Part shown: piece after piece, positions 6,879 through 17,100 of the stretch
Layout of the letters: each line of letters starts with the position of its first letter
How positions within the stretch are numbered: the first letter of the stretch is position 1
DNA from: an uncultured Lachnospiraceae bacterium
GTDB taxonomy: Bacteria; Bacillota; Clostridia; Lachnospirales; Lachnospiraceae
Assembly (NCBI GenBank): GCA_910588215.1
Contig: CAJUQJ010000054.1
Location: 1 to 22,142 of the forward strand
DNA: 22,142 nt
Reading direction: 5' to 3'
Notes under the pieces: model-generated
What the model was told of the DNA's origin: nothing
What the model saw: the letters and a program-made list of their open reading frames with translations, nothing else
Databases searched by the model: none
Position numbers and translations under genes: made by a program

Positions 6879-8087
6879 ATGAACAGTTGGAAAAAGGCGG
6901 TATGTCTGCTGCTTTGTGCAGTTATGATATTTGCATATTCGAGACCGGCGCAGGCCGCGCTGACCAATGACAGTATCCGCGAGAAGGAGGCTGAGATCAA
7001 GGCTGCGAAGGAAGAGGTTTCCGGATTGAAATCCAGTAAGACAGATATTGAGCGTCTGAAGAAAGAACTTGAACAGTCCAAGAATGACCTGACGACCTAT
7101 GTTGCCCAGCTTGATGGACAATTAAGCGGCATACAGGAGAAGATTGCGCAATATAATACAATGATCACTGAAAAAGAAGAAGAGATCGAGGTAACTGCTG
7201 CAGAATTGGAAGAAGCCATAAGAATACAAGAAGAACAGTATGCAGCCATGAAGAAGCGCATCAAGTTCATGTATGAGAAGGGAGATACCTTCTATCTTGA
7301 ATTGCTCATGTCATCGGGCGGATTTGCTGATATGACGAACAAAGCGGACTATATAGAGTCACTGTCTCGTTATGACAGGAATAAGCTGGAAGAGTATATT
7401 AACACTATAGAATTGGTTAAACTGTGCAAAGAGGAACTGGAAGCAGAGAAAGAAGTGTTGGATGAAGCCAAGTTGGCAGTTGAGGAAGAGGAAGCCAATA
7501 TCAATGCGCTGATCGAGCAGAAAGAGGCACAGATTCTGTCGGTGACTTCCGACATATCCACGAAAGAGGCGGCAATCCGGGAATATGAGGCGATGATCGC
7601 GCAGGAGAATGCGGAGATCGCGGCATTAGAGAAGGCGGTAGCGGAAGAAAGAGCGAGACTGGAGGCTGAGAATGCACAGGCCCGGGTATATAACGGCGGC
7701 ATGTTTGCGTGGCCCTGTCCGGGCTATACGAGGATATCGGATGAGTATGGTAATCGGATGCATCCAATCTTAGGGATACAGAAGTTTCATAACGGATTGG
7801 ATATGGCAGCGCCGGGAGGCACGGCGATCCTGGCTGCTTACGACGGGGATGTGGTCGGTGCGGCATACAATAATTCTATGGGGAATTATATCATGATTGA
7901 TCACGGAAGTGGATTGTATACAATCTATATGCACTGTTCAGCGCTGTATGTATCTAAAGGGCAGTCGGTCACCAAGGGTCAGAAGATTGCGGCGGTGGGG
8001 AGTACGGGCCGTTCTACAGGGAACCATCTCCATTTCAGCGTGCGTCAGAACGGAAACTATGTAAATCCATGGAATTATTTGAAATAG
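6879..8087 (+). CDS. Secreted coiled-coil M23 peptidoglycan hydrolase (EnvC-like layout)
   Basis: A 402-residue exported cell-wall endopeptidase. A signal peptide (about 1-26) ends in RPAQA. Residues about 30-270 are a long, Glu/Lys/Ala-rich coiled coil, the part that contacts FtsX in FtsEX-controlled hydrolases and activators. The C-terminal LytM/M23 domain (about 280-402) keeps every expected zinc or catalytic residue: His304 and Asp308 in HNGLD, His352 in YMHC, and His383 and His385 in HLHF. It should therefore be an enzyme, unlike E. coli EnvC, whose LytM domain is degenerate. I chose ATG 6879 with GGGGGTG 5 bases before it; a GTG at 6873 would add two residues. Its place after ftsEX makes it the likely target of that complex, by analogy with PcsB and CwlO. 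Confidence 0.93.
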   Translation: MNSWKKAVCLLLCAVMIFAYSRPAQAALTNDSIREKEAEIKAAKEEVSGLKSSKTDIERLKKELEQSKNDLTTYVAQLDGQLSGIQEKIAQYNTMITEKEEEIEVTAAELEEAIRIQEEQYAAMKKRIKFMYEKGDTFYLELLMSSGGFADMTNKADYIESLSRYDRNKLEEYINTIELVKLCKEELEAEKEVLDEAKLAVEEEEANINALIEQKEAQILSVTSDISTKEAAIREYEAMIAQENAEIAALEKAVAEERARLEAENAQARVYNGGMFAWPCPGYTRISDEYGNRMHPILGIQKFHNGLDMAAPGGTAILAAYDGDVVGAAYNNSMGNYIMIDHGSGLYTIYMHCSALYVSKGQSVTKGQKIAAVGSTGRSTGNHLHFSVRQNGNYVNPWNYLK

Positions 8088-8089
8088 AT

Positions 8090-8110
8090 CTCGGAGTGTT
8101 GTACTCCGAG
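8090..8110 (+). promoter_or_regulatory. Intercistronic hairpin without T tail
   Basis: CTCGGAGT (8090-8097) pairs perfectly with ACTCCGAG (8103-8110) around a 5-base loop. It starts 2 bases after the M23 stop codon. No T run follows, so it is more likely a transcript-stabilising or processing structure, or a leaky attenuator, than a terminator. Confidence 0.6.
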
Positions 8111-8146
8111 GGATGCGATATCGATAAGGAACGGAGATGAAGTATT

Positions 8147-9484
8147 TTGAATCAAAACGAAGATAACAATTATCATGATCAGAATTACGGACAAGGGCCT
8201 TATCCGCCGATTCAGCCGCAACAGCCGATGCCGCCTGCGGGAGGTCCGGATCGTAAGGGTGGCGGGAATTTTCTACTGGGTCTGATGGCAGGAATCCTGA
8301 TCACGGCGATGGTGGGCAGTTGTGCTTATATCGGAGTCAGAGTGTATCTGCTGGCAACCGGTAAGGCTGCCAGGATAACGGCCGGATCTGACAGTACGTC
8401 AGATAATCTGGTCAGTGAAGAGACGATCAAGAAGTTAGAGGCGCTTGAGGAGGTAATCGAAGAATATTATTATAAAGAGGAAGACATCAATACTGAAACG
8501 ATGATGGAAGGATTGTATTCCGGTTTGGTGGATTCTTTGGGAGATCCTTATTCCGTGTATTATAATGAAGAAGAGTGGCAGGACCTGATGGAATCCACGG
8601 AAGGAATATATTATGGTATCGGGGCTTACTTAAGTTTAGATCTCGCAACAGGACTTGCAAGGATTGCCGGCGTCATCCCGGGTACACCGGCGGAGGAAGC
8701 AGGATTGCGGGAGAATGACATCATTTATATGGTGGATGATGAGCAGATACAGGGATTGGAGCTCACGGAAATCGTGTCGAAGGTCAAGGGAGAAGAAGGT
8801 ACGAAGGTACACCTGACCATTTACAGGGAAGGAGAGTCTGATTATCTCGAGATCGATGTTACTAGGAAGAAGATAGAATCTCCGACGGTCAACTATGAGA
8901 TCTATGATAACGGTGTCGGCTATATTCAGATTAGAGAGTTTGACGAGGTGACAACAGATCAGTTTACAGAAGCGTTGGCGGTGATCAAAGGGTCGAAGGC
9001 CAAGGGGCTGATACTAGATCTGCGCGGTAATCCGGGTGGTAGTCTTCCGGTGGTGGTAGATATCGCCAGAGCGATCCTGCCGAAAGGGCTGATCGTGTAT
9101 ACAGAGGACAAATACGGAGAGCGAGAAGAGTACAGCTGTGACGGGAAAAATGAACTGAAGATACCGCTGGTCGTGCTGGTAAACGGTAATTCTGCCAGTG
9201 CGTCAGAGATTCTTGCGGGAGCGATTAAAGACTATGGTACCGGGACGCTGATCGGCACGACAACGTTCGGAAAAGGAATCGTACAGAGAGTGCTTCCCCT
9301 GACGGACGGTACCGCACTTAAGCTGACAGTCAGTTCCTATTTTACGCCGAAGGGGAATAATATTCACGGTACGGGTATCGAGCCGGATATCGTATGCGAA
9401 CTTGACGGTGAGAGATATTATGAAGACGGTGTGGATAATCAGCTGGAGCGTGCGAAGGAAGAGATTGAGAAGATGATCAAGTAG
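8147..9484 (+). CDS. S41 family carboxy-terminal processing protease with PDZ domain
   Basis: A 445-residue membrane-anchored serine protease of the CtpA/CtpB type, which trims or degrades extracytoplasmic proteins. The N-terminus (1-38) is Pro/Gln/Asn-rich and probably cytoplasmic. A single transmembrane helix lies at about 42-68. A PDZ domain (about 150-235) contains GIAGVIPGTPAEEAGLREND-like spacing. The S41 domain carries the catalytic pair: Ser351 in NSASASEI and Lys376 in TFGKGIVQ, 25 residues apart as in the family. The start is a TTG (8147) with GGAG 10 bases upstream; the nearer ATG at 8137 is out of frame. It is last in the ftsEX cluster and followed by a terminator. Its substrate cannot be read from sequence. 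Confidence 0.92.
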   Translation: MNQNEDNNYHDQNYGQGPYPPIQPQQPMPPAGGPDRKGGGNFLLGLMAGILITAMVGSCAYIGVRVYLLATGKAARITAGSDSTSDNLVSEETIKKLEALEEVIEEYYYKEEDINTETMMEGLYSGLVDSLGDPYSVYYNEEEWQDLMESTEGIYYGIGAYLSLDLATGLARIAGVIPGTPAEEAGLRENDIIYMVDDEQIQGLELTEIVSKVKGEEGTKVHLTIYREGESDYLEIDVTRKKIESPTVNYEIYDNGVGYIQIREFDEVTTDQFTEALAVIKGSKAKGLILDLRGNPGGSLPVVVDIARAILPKGLIVYTEDKYGEREEYSCDGKNELKIPLVVLVNGNSASASEILAGAIKDYGTGTLIGTTTFGKGIVQRVLPLTDGTALKLTVSSYFTPKGNNIHGTGIEPDIVCELDGERYYEDGVDNQLERAKEEIEKMIK

Positions 9485-9495
9485 CGGTTTTAGAG

Positions 9496-9557
9496 ATACC
9501 CTGCAGAATTACGGTATGGCAGATAGATGCGCAGACAGTTCGCTGCAGGGTATTTTT
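9496..9557 (+). terminator. Terminator of the ftsEX cluster
   Basis: ATACCCTGCAG (9496-9506) pairs perfectly over 11 bp with CTGCAGGGTAT (9543-9553), and five T follow the A at 9552. The loop of about 36 bases is long and may hold its own small helix. Confidence 0.85.
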
Positions 9558-9649
9558 AGTATACTGTCGGAGACGGGCTTGGGAACGTGTCCACGTCTAT
9601 TTATGGTGGCATGATGATACGAGAGATGGATGTTTTTAGATAAGACAAA

Positions 9650-9770
9650 GGTTGAATAAATTCTCTGATGAGCAATTTATTCAACCAAGAATTTGTGCAG
9701 AAGCGTCACAAATTCTATTGATCGCAGAGCAGAATCTGAAATTCTGCTCGCGTCCTCAGCGCAAAACGCT
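9650..9770 (+). promoter_or_regulatory. Structured leader of three consecutive hairpins before manC
   Basis: Three perfect stem-loops stand almost end to end. They are GGTTGAATAAATT with AATTTATTCAACC (9650-9662, 9674-9686, 13 bp), AGAATTTGTG with CACAAATTCT (9688-9697, 9707-9716, 10 bp), and GAGCAGAAT with ATTCTGCTC (9727-9735, 9741-9749, 9 bp, extendable by CGC/GCG). A small fourth stem AGCG/CGCT (9758-9770) follows. None has a T tail. The gene start is 35 bases further on. I recognise no known riboswitch or T-box. Between the preceding terminator and 9650 I found no clear promoter. Confidence 0.7.
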
Positions 9771-9804
9771 TTGGAATGGAGGAAAATATGAGGAGGAAGA
9801 GTGC

Positions 9805-11124
9805 ATGAATATTGTATTGTTGTCAGGAGGTTCCGGCAAGCGTTTGTGGCCGCTTTCCAACGACACCAGGTCAAAACAGTTTATCAAGATATTTAAGACA
9901 GGAGAGGACGAATACGAGTCCATGGTGCAGCGGGTCTACCGTCAGATCCTGTCTGTGGACGAGCAGGCGGAAGTGACGATCGCCACGTCTAAGTCCCAGG
10001 TCTCCGCGATTCATAATCAGTTGGGAGAGCATGTGGGGATCAGCGTGGAGCCCTGCCGCAGGGATACGTTTCCGGCCATTGCGCTGGCGTCAGCTTATCT
10101 GCATGACGTGAGGGGCGTGCGGGAGGAAGACGCGGTGGTAGTATGTCCGGTGGATCCATATGTGGAAAAGGATTATTTTGAAGCTTTACAGCAGCTTGGC
10201 AGCCGCGCGCTGATGAGTGAGGCGAATCTGGTGCTGATGGGAATAGAGCCTACCTATCCCAGCGCCAAATACGGCTATATCATCCCTGAAGACACGAATG
10301 TGGTCAGCAGAGTTTCGGTGTTCAAAGAGAAACCGACGGAAGAGGCAGCGAAGGACTATATTGCCCAGGGTGCTCTCTGGAATGGCGGTGTGTTTGCTTT
10401 CCGGCTGGGATACGTGCTGCAGCGTGCGCATGAGTTGATCGCATTCACTGGGTATCAGGATCTGTTTGATAAATATGATACTCTGACTAAGATCAGCTTT
10501 GACTATGCAGTGGTTGAACATGAGACACAGATCGAGGTGATGCGATTCGCCGGCATGTGGAAGGATATGGGAACATGGAATACACTGACGGAGGCGATGG
10601 CGAGCAGCAGTATCGGCAAGGCCATTCTGAACGAGCGGTGTGAGAACGTGCATGTGGTGAATGAATTGAATGTACCGGTGCTCTGTATGGGAATCAAGGA
10701 TGCTGTGGTGGCGGCCAGTCCGGAGGGAATTCTTGTATCGGATAAGAATCAGTCCAGCTATATCAAACCTTTCGTGGATAAGATCGATCAGCAGATCATG
10801 TTTGCGGAGAAATCTTGGGGCAGCTTTCAGGTCATCGACATCGAGGAAGGGAGCATGACCATCAAAGTGACACTGAATCCCGGCCACGGCATGAATTATC
10901 ACAGCCACGAGCTGCGGGACGAGGTGTGGACGGTGATAGACGGACAAGGCAAGACGATTGTGGACGGTGAAGTGCGCCAGGTCGGCCCGGGCGATGTGAT
11001 CAGGATGCCGGCAGGTGTGGCGCACACGATCCTGGCAAAGACCAGGCTGCATGTGATCGAGGTACAGGTAGGGACGGAGATCAGCGTGCATGATAAGAAG
11101 AAACTGGAGATGCCATGTATTTAA
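9805..11124 (+). CDS. manC: Mannose-1-phosphate guanylyltransferase with C-terminal cupin (bifunctional PMI/GMP type)
   Basis: A 439-residue cytosolic enzyme for GDP-mannose supply, used for surface glycans. The nucleotidyltransferase domain (about 1-290) begins with the pyrophosphorylase signature LSGGSGKRLWPLS. It also has VVCPVDPYV and FKEKPTEEAA followed by ALWNGGVFAF, the sugar-phosphate site pattern. The C-terminal cupin (about 330-435) has NYHSHELRDEVWTVIDGQG and PAGVAHTI, matching the mannose-6-phosphate isomerase type II domain, so both steps may be catalysed. I chose ATG 9805 with AGGAGGAAGAG just upstream; an in-frame start at 9652 would translate the hairpin leader and adds no family sequence. 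No other glycan genes are adjacent. Confidence 0.88.
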   Translation: MNIVLLSGGSGKRLWPLSNDTRSKQFIKIFKTGEDEYESMVQRVYRQILSVDEQAEVTIATSKSQVSAIHNQLGEHVGISVEPCRRDTFPAIALASAYLHDVRGVREEDAVVVCPVDPYVEKDYFEALQQLGSRALMSEANLVLMGIEPTYPSAKYGYIIPEDTNVVSRVSVFKEKPTEEAAKDYIAQGALWNGGVFAFRLGYVLQRAHELIAFTGYQDLFDKYDTLTKISFDYAVVEHETQIEVMRFAGMWKDMGTWNTLTEAMASSSIGKAILNERCENVHVVNELNVPVLCMGIKDAVVAASPEGILVSDKNQSSYIKPFVDKIDQQIMFAEKSWGSFQVIDIEEGSMTIKVTLNPGHGMNYHSHELRDEVWTVIDGQGKTIVDGEVRQVGPGDVIRMPAGVAHTILAKTRLHVIEVQVGTEISVHDKKKLEMPCI

Positions 11125-11160
11125 AGATGTGACAGTGAGAAGAGGAGGGTAGATTTAGTT

Positions 11161-14100
11161 ATGAAGACAGGTGTGAGAAGATTATTGACAGGATTGCTTT
11201 GTGGTGTATTGCTTTATTCCGATATAATGACCGCGGAAGTGTATGCAGCAGCGTATATACCTTTGGCTGAAACGAGCCAAAATGTGTTGGCAGAAGATGA
11301 AGTGCTGCCGGCACAGAAAGAAGAATTGCCTGATAAGAGTGCAGGTGATATGTCAGGAGAGGATATTGGTGAGAATGAGGATGGCGATTCTGCGTTCAAA
11401 GAAGAGGATACCGACGAAACAGATTCTGATGTAGAGGACGGCGATGAGAATCCTAAGGATGAAAGTCAAGTAGAATCTGGTTCAGAGGAGAACAGCGGAG
11501 AAACAGAGTCGGAAAGCAATGATGATGAAAAAGATGAGGAAGTAGGTGGTGAGCAGGAATCCGGAACAGAAAATGACCCTGGGACGGAATCTGAGAATCC
11601 CTCGGAAGATGAAGAAGATAAGACAGAGGGAAATAATGAAGAAGAGTCAACTGACAGCGAAGAGGCAGAGACTGACGACGAAATAGACGCTGATCAGAAA
11701 AAGGAAGAAAAGCAGCGAGAGGCAGCTATGACGGCAGAGTTGGATATAGTCATGGTGGAAGACGATATTGCGAGCGGAAGTGTTGGGACAACGCTTCAGT
11801 GGGTCATAAATGCAGAAGGCGAATTAACGGTAGTCGGGACCGGTGAGATATCAGATAGAAATGGTACAAGCCGGGCGCCATGGTACGGTTACAGAAGTCA
11901 AATTATCTCGGCGAAAATCAGCCTTTCCAATATACAAGATATGTCCTATTTCTTCTATGACTGCAGAAACATGGTCAATGTGGATATCAGCGAATTGGAT
12001 GCCAGTAGTGTAACCAGTATGAAGCGCATGTTTTATGATTGCAGGAGTTTGGAGTCTTTGGATATAAACGGCCTTGACACCAGTAACGTGACAGATATGG
12101 AGAGCATGTTTTACTATTGCAAGAACATGACTGGTTTAGACGGCGGATCTTTAAATACGACTAATGTCACGGACACTTCAGATATGTTTTATTATTGTTC
12201 TAAATTGGAACGCCTGGATACAAGTGGTTTTCAAACCAGCAAGGTGACGGATATGCATGGAATGTTCCACTACTGTTCGAGTTTGACAGCTTTGGATGTA
12301 AGCGGTTTTAATACGATGAACGTGACGAATATGGGAGGCATGTTTTCTGAGTGCGGTAAACTAAAAGTTTTGGACGTGGGGAAGTTTCAGACCGGGTTGG
12401 TAACGGACATGAATGCTATGTTTTTTAACTGCGTTAGTTTGGAATCGGTAGATGTGAGCGGCTTTGACACCGGGAAGGTGACAAACATGGCAGGCATGTT
12501 TGCGAATTGTGGAATGTTGTCATCATTGGATGTGAGTAAGTTTGTTACGAATCAGGTAATGAATATGGGGTCGATGTTTCAAGGTTGTTCTCATCTGGCG
12601 GTTTTGGATGTGAGTAAGTTCGATACCCATAAAGTGACCAATATGGAGCAAATGTTTTCAGGCTGTCAGAATCTTGAAATCCTGAATGTAAGCGGGTTTG
12701 ACACAAGCAGTGTAACAAATTTGGGCAATATGTTTGCCAATTGTTCCAAAGTGACGCAATTGGATGTGAGTGGTTTTTCAACCGGAAATGTGACGATGAG
12801 CATGAGCAGCATGTTTATGAATTGCGCTTCCCTGATCAACTTGAATTTAAGCAGCTTTAATACACGCTCTGTAAAGGGTATGGCTTACATGTTTTCGGGC
12901 TGTACAAATCTGACGGGACTGGATTTGAGCAATTTTGATACTTCGCAGCTAAAGGGAAGTCTGAGTGGAATGTTTAAAGACTGCAATAGTCTGACCAGTC
13001 TGGATTTAAGCAATTTTAACACGGAAAATGTGACAGACATGACAAACATGTTTTCGGGTTGTGCCAATTTACAGTCTTTGAATATCAGCAATTTTAACAC
13101 GACTAATACAACTAAGATGTATGGAATGTTTGAATTTTGTGGTAAGTTGACAGATTTAGACATGAGCAGTTTTGATACCACTAAAGTAAAAGATATGTGG
13201 AGCATGTTTCGTGGTTGCAGCAGTCTGACCACTCTGGATCTAAGTGGTTTTGACTTTTCCGCAGTAACAGCTGTCAATAAAGGCATGTTGGAGAATTGTG
13301 GTTCTCTTGCCAGAATTCATACACCTCGGAATTTTAATTACAGTACGGCTGTTGAATTGCCGAAGAATGATGCGGCAGATAAATGGTACGATGCAGCAGG
13401 GATAGTTTACACGGAATTACCGAGAAATCGCACAGATAGCATTATTTTGACGAAGAATAAAAAACCGGATATTCTTTATCTTGAAGTAAAAAAGACGAAG
13501 AAAGATTATGAGTATCAAGAGCCGCTGAACATGGACGATCTGACAGTGATTTTCTATGACGGCAACGGTACAGCCAGTGTGGTGACAGATTATACAACGA
13601 ATGCGGCTGAGATTGATATGGGATCGTTGGGGAAGAAAGAACTGATCGTAACCTGGCAGTACGAAAGTAAATCGTATACCGCTTCAATAGAATTGTCTGT
13701 GAAAAGAACATTGAAGGAAGAAGAAATGAGTATTACGCTTCTTCTGCCATCCGGACAAACGGTACCGGTATATACCGGAGAAGCACAGACACCGGATGCT
13801 GAAGTGAGGATTGGAAATACAGTCTTGGAAAAAGATGCGGATTACATAGTGTTTTATCACAATAATGTAGATGCAGGCAATCGAGCTGAACTTATTGTGA
13901 CGGGGAAAGATAATTACAGAGGAAACGTGACTCATTATTTTACGATTGATAAGGCTGAAAGCCCGCAGGCAGAGGAGATGATAATCTATGTGCCTTATAA
14001 TAAGCCGCAGACAAACAGTAAGCTGGATTTTTCAGACATATTTTCGCTGTATGGAGAGGTTGTAGGATATCATTTACAAGGTTGCGAAGAGAACAATGTA

Positions 14101-17100
14101 CTAGCAGGGAACGTTATTTCAGGAGTGCCGTTAGTATCTACGGATGGGATTTTGACATACAGCACGAATGAAGGGGAAGAAGGCGACTTTGCCGATATTA
14201 GGATACAGGTTTCCTTCGCCAATTATAAAGATACATTATTGACAGTGAGGGTGGTGCTAACGGCAAAGAAGCAGGTAGAGATTAAGGGAATCGAGATACC
14301 TGCGGAGACTATCTATACAGGCAGGCGTGTTTCTTATAATGGAGCACCGACGGTGATCAGAAAAGAGGCGGACGGTAGTGAAATCGATTTGACAGACAGT
14401 CTGGAACTTATTTTTTCATACAGTGGAAAGCAGATAAACGGTGATGCGTATCATTCGCCGGAGGCACCGGTCAATGCGGGAGAATATGTCCTAACCGTGG
14501 CGGTTACAGATGCTAATGAGGAATATACGGGGAGTTTGACCTGTGAGTTTGTGATCTCACGTGCGCCGGTGAAAATTATTGCAATGGATCAGATATTAGC
14601 CTTGGGTGATGCACTGGTATACGAGTATTCGACATTGGGACTGTTGAATGGTGACAGTCTGGTACGGGAGCCTTCTTTTGAGTGTGACGCTCCGAATATG
14701 ACAACACTTGGTGAATATACGATCACACCTAAAGAGGCAGATGCCGGAAATAATTATGAGATCAGTTATCAACCTGGCAGATTGGTGATCGCTGAAGAAA
14801 GAGTTGCGTATACGGTAACATTTGATCTGGCCGGAGTCGGTAATGGGGAGGCGTTTAAGCCGATTGTCGGCATTAAAGCAGGTAGCTTGATCAATGATCC
14901 CAATCCGCCGGAGGATACAGAGGGATATATTTTTAAAGGATGGTATAAAGACCCGTCTTATACAAAAGCATGGGATTTCCAAACGGATACTGTTCAGGAG
15001 GATATAACATTGTATGCCTGCTGGATAACAACGGCAGCAGAGTCTGGTACGGAAGGAATGAATCTGTGTGTTCAGAGGATACAGGATCAGAGCTATACAG
15101 GTAAAGCGCTGAAGCCTTCGATTTTGGTGTATTCGGCAGATGGGGAGACACTTCTGAAGGCTGGAAAGGATTATACGGTTAAATATTATAATAATATTGA
15201 TGCAGACACCCCGGAGGAATACGGCAAGGGAGGGGCAGGTAAGGCGGAGACAGATACAGCAAACGGATTTACAACGGATATAGCGTATATTGTCATCAAA
15301 GGAAAAGGAAATTATACAGGGGCTATTTACAGTAATTTCCACATTCTTCCGGCTGACATTGCGACACAAGAGCAAGAACCCGGGCCGGGAGTTGCACTTA
15401 AATATTCGGATCAAATGACCGTAAATACTAAAAAAGCACAGAGACCTTTTAGTTCCTTAAAGTATAAAAAGACTATGAAGGAGGGGACGGATTATCAACT
15501 GAAATTGACGGCTTTGACGGCGTTTGATGCTGAGAACAAACCAGTGGAGTCCGGTCGGATTATTGATGATGAAGGCAGGAATCCTGCAATTCCTGTAGGG
15601 TATCGAGGATCTTTCTTATTGACGGTCAGTGGAATCAATAACTATACTGGGACGATACAGAAGACGATCTATGTTCAGGAAAAGAGCCATCTGCTGAAAA
15701 GTGCAACAGTATCTCTGGGTAAAAATCAGAAAAAAATTAAATACGTAAAGGAACAGCAGAAGCAGGGGATAACATTAACGCCTGGATATTATGACACCGA
15801 GGCTAAGAAGTATTACGTAGTAAAGGAAGACGGAACGATCAGTGAAGGGGCAGAAGCGAATGGTGACAATCTTTTCACTGTAAAAGCAGGAAAAGAATAT
15901 CTGGTATATGGAAGAGACTATGTAATAAGTTACAGCAATAACCGGGCAGTAGGCTCAGCTGTAATGGCGATTACAGGAATAGGTGCATATAGCGGCGTAA
16001 AGAACGTAAAATTTGAGATTACGGGAAACACCTTCAATGCAAAGACGATTCAATTGGAGGAAGGAAGCTTTAACTCTACTCTGATTTATACCGGAAAAGC
16101 GCTGACACAGAATGGGGTGCTCCTGAGGCCGAAACAGGAAAATGCTGGTGGAAATGACCCTCTCGTTTATGGGAAAGATTACACGATCAGCTATAAAAAT
16201 AATCTGAATAAGGGAAAAGCGACAATGACCTTCAAGGCCAAGCTTGATTCAGGCTATAAGGGAAGCTTTAGCAAGAGCTTTAAGATTATTCCGGCACAGC
16301 TGACGGATCAGAGAAGCGTGACTATCAGAGCCGTTGCCGATACAGATCGGGTGGTTCAGAGTACGGATAATACAGGGAATATGATTCTCATCGGGGAAGT
16401 ATCCTATCGAAAAGAGGGTGCCACACCTGCAGACAAAATTCTGTTGATAAACAGTAATGATTTAGATGCTGGTGAAAATGAGGGTGTATTAGTCACTGCA
16501 AGCGAAGGCGTTCTTCGGGCAGGTGTTGACTATACGGTCAGTTATGCGAATCATAAGGAAGTGACAAAAGAGAATGTTACTGAAAAGCCTGTCATGATAG
16601 TTAAGGGTAAAGGCAATTATGCTGGCAGCGTGAAAATTGAGTTTACGATAACGCCGGCATCCTTTACGGATAATCATAATTTAACTGTAACAACAGTGCC
16701 GCTGGCTTATAATAGTAAGAAGGGCAGTGATTATGAGTATAAACCGGCTGTTAAAATACTGGATGGGAAGAAACGTCTGACAGTAAATACGGACTATCAG
16801 GTTAACTACGTAAATTGTGAACAGAGTGCAGTCGCCGCTTATCTAGAAGCGATCACTGCCAAGCCACAAGATGTAGAGACATTGAATGCTATGAAGCCTC
16901 GCGCAGTGATCAGTGAAGTGGCGAATGGAAATTATAGAGGGGCGGAGATGGTGGTGGATCTGACCTTATATCAGAACAAACTTACAGCGGGTAATTTGTA
17001 CGTGATAATATCGGATAAGGAGGATCAGACCGTATATAAAGGAATAAAGGTGACACCGGAAGTAGAAGTATATTATGGGATACCTGCGGATATCAAAGCA

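Noticed and set aside
9650..9770. T-box or known riboswitch
   Set aside because: No T-box consensus, no terminator/antiterminator pair and no recognised aptamer core; only simple perfect hairpins.
9652..9804. N-terminal extension of the guanylyltransferase from an upstream ATG
   Set aside because: This stretch is the hairpin leader. The family signature begins right after ATG 9805, which has a strong ribosome binding site.
10186..11091. 301-codon minus-strand frame opposite manC
   Set aside because: Exact antisense of a well-supported enzyme gene. The translation is His/Arg-rich and low in complexity, with no start signal.
11161..11250. Lipobox (lipoprotein signal) at the start of the BspA-like protein
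   Set aside because: The only Cys in the signal region is preceded by LL, not by Gly, Ala or Ser, and a standard signal peptidase I site (VYA) follows.
11941..13338. Regularly spaced repeats considered as a CRISPR array
   Set aside because: The period is 78 bp, the copies are diverged, and the whole stretch is one open frame encoding DUF285 repeats. There are no identical repeats or unique spacers and no cas genes.
14596..15414. 272-codon minus-strand frame inside the BspA-like gene
   Set aside because: Shadow of the coding strand; Cys/Ile/Arg-rich with no motif and no ribosome binding site.
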